A DNA stretch of 64,000 nt from Acidiflorens sp963841945 (GTDB taxonomy: Bacteria > Acidobacteriota > Terriglobia > Terriglobales > Acidobacteriaceae), in assembly GCA_963841945.1 (NCBI GenBank), contig CAWJFC010000001.1, positions 1 through 64,000 on the forward strand, written 5' to 3'. The notes beneath the pieces were generated by a model that was not told the DNA's origin, ran no database searches, and saw only the letters and a list, made by a program, of their open reading frames with translations. A program made the position numbers and the translations under genes. Positions 53,850 to 62,803 of this stretch are shown here, piece by piece (position 1 is the stretch's first letter; every line of letters begins with the position of its first letter).

Positions 53850-54689
53850 CTATTTGTTCGGAGGAGTTGGAGTCGTAGGCGGGGTCTTGGGCGCGTCGGG
53901 GCTGGCGGGAGTTGCCGTCTTTGGCGGCTCAGCCGCAGCCGGCGCGGCCGGAGCCGCGGGAGCCGGCGGTGGCATCTTGAAGATCGAATCGTCCACCGGC
54001 ACATTCAGCTCAATCTTTGAGATCGTGATCTTTTGCTTCTGGTCGCTTCCCTTGGCGCCGCTCTCGACTGCGAACGGAAAAATGATGCCATCGACTTCCT
54101 TGTAGTCTCCAATGGAAGATTCGAATTCGTGCTCGGTCCCGCGCACCGTGCGAGTGGTGTCCTCCTTAATCTCGAGGAAGGAATCGGCGTCGATATATTC
54201 GGTCTGCACGTCGCCATTCTTCAGACTAACCTTGAGTTTGTACGCGTCCGTGCCTTCAACTTTCTCCTTGCCGAGCAGTTCAACGGTGTTCCCCTTCGCC
54301 TTGTAGTCGACAAGCGGTCCGTCGAGATCGGCCGTTTCCTGCATTTCCTTGGCATCATCGGCCGACATCAGCTCAGCGTCTTTCTTGCCCATGAAGGGCA
54401 TGATCTGCCAAGCCTTCGACCCGTCATAGGCTTGGACCGCGGTCAATCCCTGAATCGTGAACTCCAGACGCGCCATGTCGGGACGCTTCTGGATCATCAC
54501 GCCCGGCGCTTCCATGCCCGGGCCCATAGCCAGTGTCGCCGTCGTTTTGATCGACTTCACGCTTTTGAGTTTGTCCATGCCGCCGCGGGCCTGGATATTC
54601 TTGGCAATGACCTCGTCAACAGTTTGAGCCCGCAGGCCGGGAATGAGCACCGCGCAAGCGACGAGTGCCAGACAGACTTTTTTCACCAT
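53850..54689 (-). CDS. Exported LolA/LppX-like protein with Pro/Ala tail
   Basis: 279 aa. Signal peptide VKKVCLALVACAVLIPGLRA. The fold is that of outer-membrane lipoprotein-sorting-like proteins: TVDEVIAKNIQARGGMDKLKSVKSIKTTATLAMG, PDMARLEFTIQGLTAVQAYDGSKAWQIMPF, NGDVQTEYIDADSFLEIKEDTTR and EFESSIGDYKEVDGIIFPFAVES. The final about 45 residues are Pro/Ala/Thr rich and end in PTPPNK. Likely periplasmic, binding lipid or lipoprotein; true LolA function is not implied. Divergent from the CoA-transferase gene. Confidence 0.8.
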   Translation of the reverse strand: MVKKVCLALVACAVLIPGLRAQTVDEVIAKNIQARGGMDKLKSVKSIKTTATLAMGPGMEAPGVMIQKRPDMARLEFTIQGLTAVQAYDGSKAWQIMPFMGKKDAELMSADDAKEMQETADLDGPLVDYKAKGNTVELLGKEKVEGTDAYKLKVSLKNGDVQTEYIDADSFLEIKEDTTRTVRGTEHEFESSIGDYKEVDGIIFPFAVESGAKGSDQKQKITISKIELNVPVDDSIFKMPPPAPAAPAAPAAAEPPKTATPASPDAPKTPPTTPTPPNK

Positions 54690-54923
54690 GGATAATCTCC
54701 TTAGAAGTTGACACCAGAGTTTGACCGCGGAAAGCTCCCCGATTCACACGAAGAGGTATTGTACGCCCATCGATCCCGGTTGACTGTCGCGCGCGGCACC
54801 CGTTTAGCGGGGCCTTTGCCTCGATATCAGTCCCCCAAATTGACGTGATCACGCTCACAGACGGACGCCACTCCTCCGGCTATCGTTACCTCGTTGTTAC
54901 GAAGCAGGGGAAAGGTTTGTTCC

Positions 54924-56471
54924 ATGACGACTACGCTCCAGCCCGCCACCACAACCCGCGTTTTGAACCCCAACCTGGCCCAGAAGATCATGAGCCCCGA
55001 AGAAGCGGCAGCCCTGATTCAGTCAGGTGACCAGATTGGCATGAGCGGCTTTACCGGATCGGGCTACCCGAAAGCGGTACCGATGCAACTGGCAAGACGG
55101 ATCTCGGACGCGAACTTCCGCGGGCAGAAGTTTCGTGTGAGCGTTTTTACCGGGGCCTCGACTGGACCGGAACTGGACGGCGCTTTGGCAATGGCCGGCG
55201 GAATCAACCTCCGCCTGCCGTACCAGTCCGACCCCGAGACTCGCAAGCGTATCAACGCCGGCGAGATGGAGTACATGGATATTCACCTAAGCCATGTGGC
55301 CCAGTTCGTGGAGTATGGATTCCTGGGCAAGCTGGACGTTGCGCTGATCGAGGTTACAGCGGTTCTGGAAGATGGGCGGGTGATCCCGAGTTCGTCGATC
55401 GGAAACAATAAGACGTGGATCGATCAGGCCGAGCGCGTAATTCTCGAAGTCAATTCCTGGCAGCCACTCGCGCTCGAGGGCATGCACGATATTTACTACG
55501 GCCTGGAACCGCCCCCAAATCGCAAGCCGATTCCGCTCACCAAAACCGGGCAGCGTATTGGATCGCCGTATCTGGAGCTTCCGCCTGAAAAAGTCGTGGC
55601 CATCGTGCTCACGGATTCTCCCGACCGCAATAGCGCGTTCAAGCCGCCCGACAAGGCTTCCAAGCAGATTGCCGGACACATTCTTGAATTCCTGAGCTGG
55701 GAGGTGCAGAAGGGCCGCATGCCCGCGAACTTGCTGCCCTTGCAATCGGGCGTCGGCAACATTGCCAACGCCGTTCTTTTTGGGCTTGAAGAAGGAAAGT
55801 TCGAAGGGCTGACCTCCTACACCGAAGTCATTCAGGACGGCATGATCAAGCTGTTGAAATCCGGCAAGCTGACCTCGGCTTCGGCCACGGCTTTTTCGCT
55901 GAGCCCCGACATGCTCGACGAGGTCAATGCCGACATGGCGAGTTATCGCGAACGCATCGTGCTGCGCCCGCAAGAGATTTCCAACAACCCCGGAATCATC
56001 CGGCGGCTGGGCGTGATTGCCATGAACGGCATGATCGAGGCCGACATCTACGGCAACGTCAATTCGACGCACGTGATGGGATCGCGCATCCAGAATGGCA
56101 TTGGCGGATCGGGAGACTTCGCGCGCAACGGATACCTTTCCATCTTCATGGCGCCGTCGATCGCACAAAAAGGCACCATCTCGACGATCGTGCCGATGGT
56201 CTCGCACGTCGACCATACCGAACATGACGTCCAGGTGGTGGTGACCGAGCAGGGGCTGGCCGATCTGCGCGGCCTGTCGCCCCGCCAGCGCGCGCATTTG
56301 ATCATCGAGAAATGCGCCGGCGGCGATTACAAGGCACAGCTACTGGATTATCTGAATCGGGCGGAACGGCTCTCGTATGGGAAGCACACGCCGCATCTTT
56401 TGACCGAATCGCTCGGCTGGCACAGCCGGTATCTGCGCACTGGGGATATGCGGGTGCGAGAAGGAAACTAG
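54924..56471 (+). CDS. Acetyl-CoA hydrolase/CoA-transferase (succinyl-CoA:acetate type)
   Basis: 515 aa from ATG 54924, ribosome site GGGGAAAGG. Moves CoA between acyl groups, e.g. succinyl-CoA and acetate. Conserved pieces: MSPEEAAALIQSGDQIGMSGFTGSGYPK, QSGVGNIANAVLFGL (oxyanion/G loop), catalytic Glu301 in LTSYTEVIQDGM, NSTHVMGSRIQNGIGGSGDFARN and VVVTEQGLADLRGLSPRQRA. Fits cat1/Ach1 family in length. It may be used in acetate metabolism with a modified TCA cycle or in energy metabolism. Stands alone. Confidence 0.93.
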   Translation: MTTTLQPATTTRVLNPNLAQKIMSPEEAAALIQSGDQIGMSGFTGSGYPKAVPMQLARRISDANFRGQKFRVSVFTGASTGPELDGALAMAGGINLRLPYQSDPETRKRINAGEMEYMDIHLSHVAQFVEYGFLGKLDVALIEVTAVLEDGRVIPSSSIGNNKTWIDQAERVILEVNSWQPLALEGMHDIYYGLEPPPNRKPIPLTKTGQRIGSPYLELPPEKVVAIVLTDSPDRNSAFKPPDKASKQIAGHILEFLSWEVQKGRMPANLLPLQSGVGNIANAVLFGLEEGKFEGLTSYTEVIQDGMIKLLKSGKLTSASATAFSLSPDMLDEVNADMASYRERIVLRPQEISNNPGIIRRLGVIAMNGMIEADIYGNVNSTHVMGSRIQNGIGGSGDFARNGYLSIFMAPSIAQKGTISTIVPMVSHVDHTEHDVQVVVTEQGLADLRGLSPRQRAHLIIEKCAGGDYKAQLLDYLNRAERLSYGKHTPHLLTESLGWHSRYLRTGDMRVREGN

Positions 56472-56534
56472 ATCGCCCGAGTCCACCAATCGACGGGCTA
56501 ACCTATGCGAAACGTGCGCAGATTAGCCCTCACA

Positions 56535-56969
56535 TCAGCGCATCCTGCCCGCCAATTCACCGAACCACGGCAGCGCGAAGCGCTCTCCCTGCCAAGCCTT
56601 GACGGAGAGCACAATCCACAGGAAAAGCATGGCCAGCGAGGCGAGGATTCCAAAGAGCAGGAAGACTACTGCCGCGGCGACATTCGAGAGATAGAGCGCG
56701 ATAAGCGTGAGCACCACGAATAGCGCCCATATGAGCAGGCTCTGCCAGGCATGAAAGCGCAGAAAACGGTGGGTGCGGAATCCCGGCAGCAGCAATAAAA
56801 TTGCTGCCGGAATGAACGTGAAATAAGCGAGCGCGCCGAGGGCGCGATCCTCGGCAGGCAACGGCCTCATCGACCATCCACAGGCGGGACAAAACGCCGC
56901 GTCTGTGGGCATCTCGGTTTCGCAGTGCGGGCAGCGCGACGGAGTCGGCTGCGCTTGCCTGACCCTCAT
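56535..56969 (-). CDS. Zinc-ribbon membrane protein
   Basis: 144 aa from ATG 56969. Zinc ribbon CPHCETEMPTDAAFCPACG near the N-terminus, then three or four membrane helices (GALAYFTFIPAAILLLLPGF, SLLIWALFVVLTLIALYL, AAVVFLLFGILASLAMLFLWIVLSV). It resembles DUF4870-type proteins. It starts 2 bases after the end of the Fur-family gene, so both form an operon, but no functional link to iron or zinc is shown by sequence. Confidence 0.8.
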   Translation of the reverse strand: MRVRQAQPTPSRCPHCETEMPTDAAFCPACGWSMRPLPAEDRALGALAYFTFIPAAILLLLPGFRTHRFLRFHAWQSLLIWALFVVLTLIALYLSNVAAAVVFLLFGILASLAMLFLWIVLSVKAWQGERFALPWFGELAGRMR

Positions 56970-56971
56970 CG

Positions 56972-57538
56972 TTATACGATTCGCCGCTCATCGCTTTTCT
57001 TTCGGGAAACTCCTAGCTTGGAAGTGTCCGGCCGGGCCTCTTCTTTTTGAGCGTTGCCCGCACCGTCCCTGCAATCGGCGCAGATTCCGTAAATCTGAAA
57101 GGTGTGGCGGGTAGTGAGGTAATTGTGCTTGCGGCCAATCTCCTTCTCGATATCGCCGACTTCTGGGGAAAAGAATTCCACTGACGCACCGCATTCGGTG
57201 CAAACCATGTGGTGATGGCTGCGGCGATTGTATTGATGCTCGTAGCGAGCGATGCCGTCGTGGAACGCAACCTCGCTGGCCAGCCCGCAACCGGCAAGGA
57301 GTTTGAGCGTGCGATAGACCGTCGTGAAACCGATGCCCGCATCCTTCTTCTTGACGAGACGGTGAAGTTCGTCGGTGGAGAGATGCTCGCGGGTCTCCAG
57401 AAACGTGCGCAGAATGGTATTGCGCTGCTCGGTCTGCTTAAGTCCCACGCGCCGCAGATGCTGCAGAAAAATCCCCTCGGCCTCGCGAATGCTCTCGCGC
57501 GAGATGCTGGGATGATCGTCGATGCGCTTCTGTAGCAT
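56972..57538 (-). CDS. Fur-family transcriptional regulator
   Basis: 188 aa from ATG at 57538 (MLQKRIDDHPSIS). The frame is open to 57628, but the extra residues MYLRILRGWRNS... are encoded by an intergenic repeat (CCTTCGTG type), so the later start is preferred. Winged-helix part: LRRVGLKQTEQRNTILRTFLETREHLSTDELHRLVKKKDAGIGFTTVYRTLKLL. Metal-binding part: YEHQYNRRSHHHMVCTECGASVEFFSPEV and CADCRDG (structural zinc cysteines). Could be Fur, Zur or PerR type; the HHH-x-x-C-x-x-C pattern does not decide. It may control metal uptake or peroxide defence. Confidence 0.92.
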   Translation of the reverse strand: MLQKRIDDHPSISRESIREAEGIFLQHLRRVGLKQTEQRNTILRTFLETREHLSTDELHRLVKKKDAGIGFTTVYRTLKLLAGCGLASEVAFHDGIARYEHQYNRRSHHHMVCTECGASVEFFSPEVGDIEKEIGRKHNYLTTRHTFQIYGICADCRDGAGNAQKEEARPDTSKLGVSRKKSDERRIV

Positions 57539-57600
57539 ACGGACGTTTGCGTTGGAAACATGATACTGGCCGGGATTGAGTTGCGCCAACACTGAGTTGC

Positions 57601-57683
57601 GCCAACCACGAAGAATGCGAAGGTACATGGGGGAAATCTCACGACCCGAAACCTTCGTGATACTTCGTATCCTTCGTGGTTCC
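57601..57683. repeat. CCTTCGTG repeats in inverted arrangement
   Basis: CCAACCACGAAGAATGCGAAGG (split: CCAACCACGAAG, AATGCGAAGG) at 57602-57623 faces CCTTCGTGATACTTCGTATC and CCTTCGTGGTTCC at 57652-57683. Same text family as 44889 and 53791. Confidence 0.55.
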
Positions 57684-57769
57684 TGGTCTCCCGGCGTCCA
57701 CTCGCAAACCGAGCCATAACAGCTCGCCGTCCCTCTTAAGCCAGTCAGTCGCTAAGCTACAATTCCAGA

Positions 57770-60358
57770 ATGGCTGTAACCGCTTCTTTGCCTGAGGTCC
57801 GAGCCCGGAGTGGGGCGGCACGGATCCTCTTAGCCATCGTCGTATTGGTTCTGATCGCGATCGTGTGCCTCACGGGCTGGGCCTGGTGGACTGCGCGCGC
57901 GAATCTTCCTCAGCTCGACGGCGCGATTGCCGTGCCGGGAATCTCGTCTCAGGTTCGCGTGGTGCGCGACGAGCAGGGCGTGCCCACCATCGAGGCCGCA
58001 ACGCTCGAAGATCTATTTTTTGCGCAGGGCTACGTAACCGCGCAGGACCGGCTCTGGCAGATGGACATAATGCGTCGTGCGGCAGCGGGCGAGCTATCCG
58101 AGGTCGTCGGCGAAGCTACGCTGAAAATCGACCGCCAGCAGCGCATTCTAGGCTTGCGGTCCGTTGCCGAAGCGGCTGCAAAGAAGGTCGAGGGCCGTGA
58201 TCGCGCCTACCTCGAAGCCTATGCGCGCGGCGTCAATGCTTTCATCGATTCCCATCCTGACCTGATGCCGATGGAGTTCCGGCTGTTGTGCGCATCCTCG
58301 AACGCTCTTTATCTTTTCCACTGTCCGGCCGCCGAGGCGGCGCGTTATCGCATTCGCCCCTGGTCCATCACCGATTCGTTTCTGATCGGCGCCAATATGG
58401 TGCAGGAGCTGAATCACTACGGTTATGCGCGAGCGCTGACCCGCGAAAAGATTCTGGCCAAAATCGGGCCGGAGTTGACCGCGGACCTTTATGCGAATTC
58501 CTCCTGGCGCGATCGCCCCCCCACCGACTTCCGTGGCATGGACGAGCAGTCGGCGGCATCGGGAGACGCGGACGACGATGACGATGACGATGATGACGTC
58601 GATCCGGAAGGCGCGCCGACGAATATTACTTCGATCGAACCGCTTTTCTATCCGGCGCAGTTGTCCCCGTCTGATCTATCGGAGGCCGAGACCTTCCGCC
58701 CCGGCTCGAACGATTGGGTCGTCTCCGGGCAGCACACCGTGACCGGTAAGCCGCTGCTGTCGAATGATATGCACCTCGACCATCAAATGCCAAACCTCTG
58801 GTTCGAGGCGCATCTGAAGAGCGGCAAATTTGACGTCGCCGGAGTCACGCTCCCGGGCGTGCCATTTGTGATCGTCGGCCACAACGCGCGCATCGGCTGG
58901 GGATTCACAAACGTGGGGCCGACCGTCGAGGACGATTTCATCGAAGAGTTCAACGATCAGGGAGAATACAAAACGCCCGCCGGGTGGGCGAATCCAGAGC
59001 ATCGGCAGGAGGTGATTCACGTCAAGGGCAAACCCGACGTGACGCTCGACGTCGTTACCACGCGACATGGGCCGATCATCACCGATCTGATTCCGGGCGA
59101 GACCCGGAGGATCGCGCTGCGTTGGACGCTCTATGACGGAATCGGCTTGCCGTTTTTCGATGTCAATTCCGCCGACAATTGGGATAGTTTTCGCGCTGCC
59201 TTTTCCAAACTCGCCGCCCCGGGGCAGAATGTCGTGTACGCCGATGTGGATGGCAACATCGGCTATCAGGCAACGGGTCACGTGCCGATTCGCGCCTCCG
59301 GCGATGGCAGTTTACCGGTGAGCGGGAGCGACGATGCGCACGAATGGAAGGGATATATTCCCTACGACGACATGCCGCACACCTACGATCCGCCCAATGG
59401 AATTATTGCCACGGCAAATGGGCGGATCGCGCCCGACGGCTACAAGTATTCGATCAGCACTGAATGGGAGGCGCCCTGGAGGACGGACCGCATCTATCGC
59501 GTGCTCGAATCGGGCAAGAGGTTTTCGCCCGCGGATATGTTGGCGCTTCAAATGGATGTGTCGTCAACCTACGATCGTTTGATCGCTGACAAGTTTGTCT
59601 ATGCGCTCGATCATGCGCCCAGGCTGTCTGACCGGGCGAAGCGCGCAGCGGACATTTTGCGCGACTGGGATGGGCGGATGTCAGCCGACTCGCCGGCGCC
59701 GACGATCGAGACCAAAGCTCGGCTGGAACTCGTGCGTATGCTGCTCGAGCCGAAGCTGGGTAAGGCCGCTGGCGATTCTTCCAAAGGCGCGGCCACCGGC
59801 GCTCCGCCCGGTCCGGCGGACGTCAAGGAAACTGGCGAGTTGACCTGGAAGAGCTATCGCTGGGGCATGTCGACGGTGTGGCTCGAAAATGTGCTGAACA
59901 AGCAACCCCCGCGCTGGCTGCCGCCGGATTACTCCGATTACACCGCGCTGCTCACCGCAGCCATGGAGAGCGCGCTCTCGCAAAAAGATGTGCCGGCCGA
60001 TCTGAACAGATGGAAATGGGGAGAGAATTATCCGGTTGAGATCGATCACCCCGTGCTCAGCCAGTTGCCCTTGCTCGGGCGTTTCACCGGGCCGGGGCGT
60101 CATCCGCTTAGCGGCGACAACTACACGGTCAAGGCGGTGGGCCGGCATTTTGGCCCCTCCGAGCGCGCGACCTGGAATTTTGCGAACTTCGACGAGAGCA
60201 CGCTGAATTTGGTAACCGGCGAAAGCGGAGTGTTTCCGAGCCCGTACTATCTCGACCAGTGGAAGGCGTGGTTCGGGGGTTCAACCTTCACGCTTCCTTT
60301 TTCGGATAAGGCAGTCGCAAGGCACAGAGCCCATGAGGTGACCTTGTCGCCTCGTTGA
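57770..60358 (+). CDS. Penicillin acylase-family N-terminal nucleophile amidase
   Basis: 862 aa. Membrane anchor (ILLAIVVLVLIAIVCLTGWAW) instead of a cleavable signal. Alpha region: VRDEQGVPTIEAATLEDLFFAQGYVTAQDRLWQMDIMRR. The self-cleavage site precedes the nucleophile Ser312 in GSNDWVVSGQHTVTGKPLLSNDMHL; the beta part then has HNARIGWGFTNVGPTVEDDFIE and VVTTRHGPII. A run of eight Asp followed by V-D (267-276) lies in the linker peptide just before the cleavage site, an unusual feature. Relatives act on penicillins, acyl-homoserine lactones or other amides. The enzyme would face the periplasm. Acyl-homoserine-lactone or peptide substrates are possible. Confidence 0.9.
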   Translation: MAVTASLPEVRARSGAARILLAIVVLVLIAIVCLTGWAWWTARANLPQLDGAIAVPGISSQVRVVRDEQGVPTIEAATLEDLFFAQGYVTAQDRLWQMDIMRRAAAGELSEVVGEATLKIDRQQRILGLRSVAEAAAKKVEGRDRAYLEAYARGVNAFIDSHPDLMPMEFRLLCASSNALYLFHCPAAEAARYRIRPWSITDSFLIGANMVQELNHYGYARALTREKILAKIGPELTADLYANSSWRDRPPTDFRGMDEQSAASGDADDDDDDDDDVDPEGAPTNITSIEPLFYPAQLSPSDLSEAETFRPGSNDWVVSGQHTVTGKPLLSNDMHLDHQMPNLWFEAHLKSGKFDVAGVTLPGVPFVIVGHNARIGWGFTNVGPTVEDDFIEEFNDQGEYKTPAGWANPEHRQEVIHVKGKPDVTLDVVTTRHGPIITDLIPGETRRIALRWTLYDGIGLPFFDVNSADNWDSFRAAFSKLAAPGQNVVYADVDGNIGYQATGHVPIRASGDGSLPVSGSDDAHEWKGYIPYDDMPHTYDPPNGIIATANGRIAPDGYKYSISTEWEAPWRTDRIYRVLESGKRFSPADMLALQMDVSSTYDRLIADKFVYALDHAPRLSDRAKRAADILRDWDGRMSADSPAPTIETKARLELVRMLLEPKLGKAAGDSSKGAATGAPPGPADVKETGELTWKSYRWGMSTVWLENVLNKQPPRWLPPDYSDYTALLTAAMESALSQKDVPADLNRWKWGENYPVEIDHPVLSQLPLLGRFTGPGRHPLSGDNYTVKAVGRHFGPSERATWNFANFDESTLNLVTGESGVFPSPYYLDQWKAWFGGSTFTLPFSDKAVARHRAHEVTLSPR

Positions 60359-60372
60359 AGAATCGGCTTCAA

Positions 60373-61101
60373 TCACTTTGCCAGGTGGCGCGCATAGAGC
60401 GAGAGCGCGCTCACATCCAGAAACATGTGCGCGATTACCACCGGCAGGATGCGCCGCGTACGTACAAAATAAATCGAGAACAATAAGAACGTCGAGGCGT
60501 GCAGGATGGCCGGCGCCAGCCCCTGGTAAAGGTGATATGAACTCTGCACGAGCACGCTCACAAAAACTGCGAGCGCGGTGTTGTTATAAAAATATTCCAT
60601 CTCGGTGATCAGGAAGCCGCGAACAATCAGCTCTTCGTGAAACGGATTTAGAAGCACGAACACGACGGTCCAGATCGAGATGCGGTTTCCGAACAAGGCA
60701 GCGTCGTTGAAACTCCGTTGCCAGTCGTGGCCCAACGCCCCGTACACCGCAAGCAAGGCAATGGCGACCACAAAACCTATCGGGAACGCTCCAAAGAACA
60801 AGGCAAACGAATGTCCTATTTCCGTGATCCGCATGGGCAGTTCTACGCCGATATCTCTCAATCCGCGTTTCTGAACATGCAAGACGAGATAAAGGCACGC
60901 GAGACCCGTCAGCTGAAAAACAACCGCGATAAACATCCGGCGCGGAGTCGCGGCGTGAAGAGTTCGATGCCCGAAAAAGACGATCAGTGAGCTAATGATC
61001 GGCAGCGCAAACGCGACCGTCAATACCAGCCAGCATTGCAGCTTGCGGGAAGATCGCCCTGTTGCCGGAGCATGCGGAGGAACCGCGGGGTCTGAGGTCA
61101 T
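60373..61101 (-). CDS. CPBP-family intramembrane metalloprotease
   Basis: 242 aa, about seven hydrophobic helices. The conserved CPBP (Abi) motif is seen as NPFHEELIVRGFLITEMEY (E-E-x-x-x-R) with a second motif at YHLYQG and a third HMFLDV (H-x-x-x-D/N). Family members process prenylated or other membrane proteins in eukaryotes and give bacteriocin self-immunity in some bacteria. It converges with the penicillin acylase gene and lies 10 bases after the end of the lipoprotein gene on the same strand, so those two may be cotranscribed. Confidence 0.85.
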   Translation of the reverse strand: MTSDPAVPPHAPATGRSSRKLQCWLVLTVAFALPIISSLIVFFGHRTLHAATPRRMFIAVVFQLTGLACLYLVLHVQKRGLRDIGVELPMRITEIGHSFALFFGAFPIGFVVAIALLAVYGALGHDWQRSFNDAALFGNRISIWTVVFVLLNPFHEELIVRGFLITEMEYFYNNTALAVFVSVLVQSSYHLYQGLAPAILHASTFLLFSIYFVRTRRILPVVIAHMFLDVSALSLYARHLAK

Positions 61102-61111
61102 CAGACCTGCT

Positions 61112-62545
61112 TTAGAAATCCACCGTTTTCACGTCCACAAAGTAGCCGACCAGGCCGAAGACTACGCCCGGATGGTCCGGGTTCGTTCCGATATAGGCCA
61201 GCGCATCCTGGGTTACGTCGTAGATCAGCAGCGATCCACCCTGCACCACATACACGACCGTTCTCTGCGCGATGGGCTGGAGGCCTGTGGCATCGCCGTT
61301 CTCGGGCGGAATTAACACGCCACCCGCGGGAACGTTGCCGACGGCGGTGGTCAGCGTGTTGTAGATGGAGAGGCAGCCGCGAATTTCTGCGCCTTGCGGT
61401 GGAGGCTGTTGCGGAATGATCTCCGTGCAAGTGTGCGCTCCGATGAAGAGCTGTCCGTTGGCGCCCATGGCGATGCGATTGTGATAGCCGTCGGTAATCG
61501 CGATGCCAGTAGTCTCGATGCTCATACTGTTGAGGTCAAAAATCGTCAGCTCTCCACAGTTGAGCGTTTCGCCTTGCGCGCCGAGGCAAGTGAATGACGG
61601 ACCGCCGTTCGCATACGGGGTGCCCGCCAGATACATCGTCGAGCCATCGACCAATGCCTCGGTTGCCGCAGGCACGGGGACGGCGACGCCCGGCGGATTG
61701 CAGGTCAGCGAATTCGGATCACATGATGAAAGGTCGAAAGGCTGCACACTGGCCTGCGTGCCCCCGCACTCCGCGCCGCAATTGATGACATAAGCGGTGG
61801 TGTCGTCAGGCGTGAAATAGGCTTGCACCGGGCGATCGAAACCTGGGACCGGAATCGCCGGGCAGGGACTCACCCCAATGTCGCTCGGCGTAATCACAAA
61901 AACATACGCGGGAGAGAGATTGGCGCAACCCTGGCCGTACAGTGTCGCCAAAACGTCCGTGAACGCGAGCAGACGGTTGCCGCCGTTCGTCATCGCTAAA
62001 AAATGGACCGACGGCATATTAATCTGTCCAGAAAGAGCGCCCGAGTTGAGGCTGACGATCTGAATATAGCCGGGATTCTGTGCGGGCACGGGCCCGTTCG
62101 GAATCGCGACGTAAGCGGTCGTGCTGTCCGGCGAGACCACGAAGCTCTCCGTATACGACGGCAGCGTAAAGTGCGCGGCGTTAGACTCGCTGGCATTATT
62201 GATAATGCTGAACTGGTTATCGGAAGACTGCGTATTGGTTCCGCTGAAGACCAACGTTTGCGACCGGTTGGGTGTTACCACCATCATCCCCGGCGTATTG
62301 CCCGCCGAAATCGGCGCCAAGCCAAGAGGATAAACGTCGGTTTGCGCATTGACAATGAAAATGCCGGCCGCGGTGGTGCCCGATACGCTGTTGGAGACAA
62401 AGGCGCGCGTATGAAGGCCACTGGTATGTGTACTAGCCGTCTGCGTGCCTCCGCAGTTCGCCAAAACAGCGCTGAATGCCGTGAGGCCGAGCAGCAGAAT
62501 CAGGATTTTCCACACACGCTGACTACCCGAGCTGGTTTTGATCAA
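61112..62545 (-). CDS. Exported lipoprotein with YVTN-type propeller repeats
   Basis: About 477 aa if begun at the TTG at 62545 (ribosome-like GGAG upstream); the frame stays open to 62614, so the start is uncertain. N-terminus ILILLLGLTAFSAVLANCGGTQ has a lipobox (L-A-N-C). Repeat strands such as TRAFVSNSVSGTTAAGIFIVNAQ, AYVAIPNGPVP, NRLLAFTDVLATLYG, AYVINCGAECGGTQASVQPFDL and TMYLAGTPYANGG point to a 6-7 bladed propeller. Cysteine pairs occur. Function unknown; a surface-exposed or periplasmic binding role is likely. A degenerate TCAATACTTTA-type repeat lies just upstream. Confidence 0.75.
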   Translation of the reverse strand: MIKTSSGSQRVWKILILLLGLTAFSAVLANCGGTQTASTHTSGLHTRAFVSNSVSGTTAAGIFIVNAQTDVYPLGLAPISAGNTPGMMVVTPNRSQTLVFSGTNTQSSDNQFSIINNASESNAAHFTLPSYTESFVVSPDSTTAYVAIPNGPVPAQNPGYIQIVSLNSGALSGQINMPSVHFLAMTNGGNRLLAFTDVLATLYGQGCANLSPAYVFVITPSDIGVSPCPAIPVPGFDRPVQAYFTPDDTTAYVINCGAECGGTQASVQPFDLSSCDPNSLTCNPPGVAVPVPAATEALVDGSTMYLAGTPYANGGPSFTCLGAQGETLNCGELTIFDLNSMSIETTGIAITDGYHNRIAMGANGQLFIGAHTCTEIIPQQPPPQGAEIRGCLSIYNTLTTAVGNVPAGGVLIPPENGDATGLQPIAQRTVVYVVQGGSLLIYDVTQDALAYIGTNPDHPGVVFGLVGYFVDVKTVDF

Positions 62546-62803
62546 ACCGGAAACTCCAACCTCGTAAGGGAATAATCTCTTGGATGCAAGAACAGGGATT
62601 ATAACAAACGTCAAAGTTGCATGGCTTTTACCGGCAAAATCCTGGGGGAAAGGGAAACGTGCTCGAAAGCCAGGGACTTTTCGTAATTCCAGCTTCGGCT
62701 CCGTCTAATGCCAGATTTCCGGCCATTCCTGTATTCTCAGAAGGATGCCGCGGGACTTTAAAGAACGGCTGCAGCGTTCGCTCCCGTCCTCTGTGATGGA
62801 GCC

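Noticed and set aside
62615..62744. Possible riboswitch (cobalamin or SAM) before the methionine-synthesis gene
   Set aside because: No B12 box or SAM-riboswitch core could be found; only a degenerate repeat is seen.
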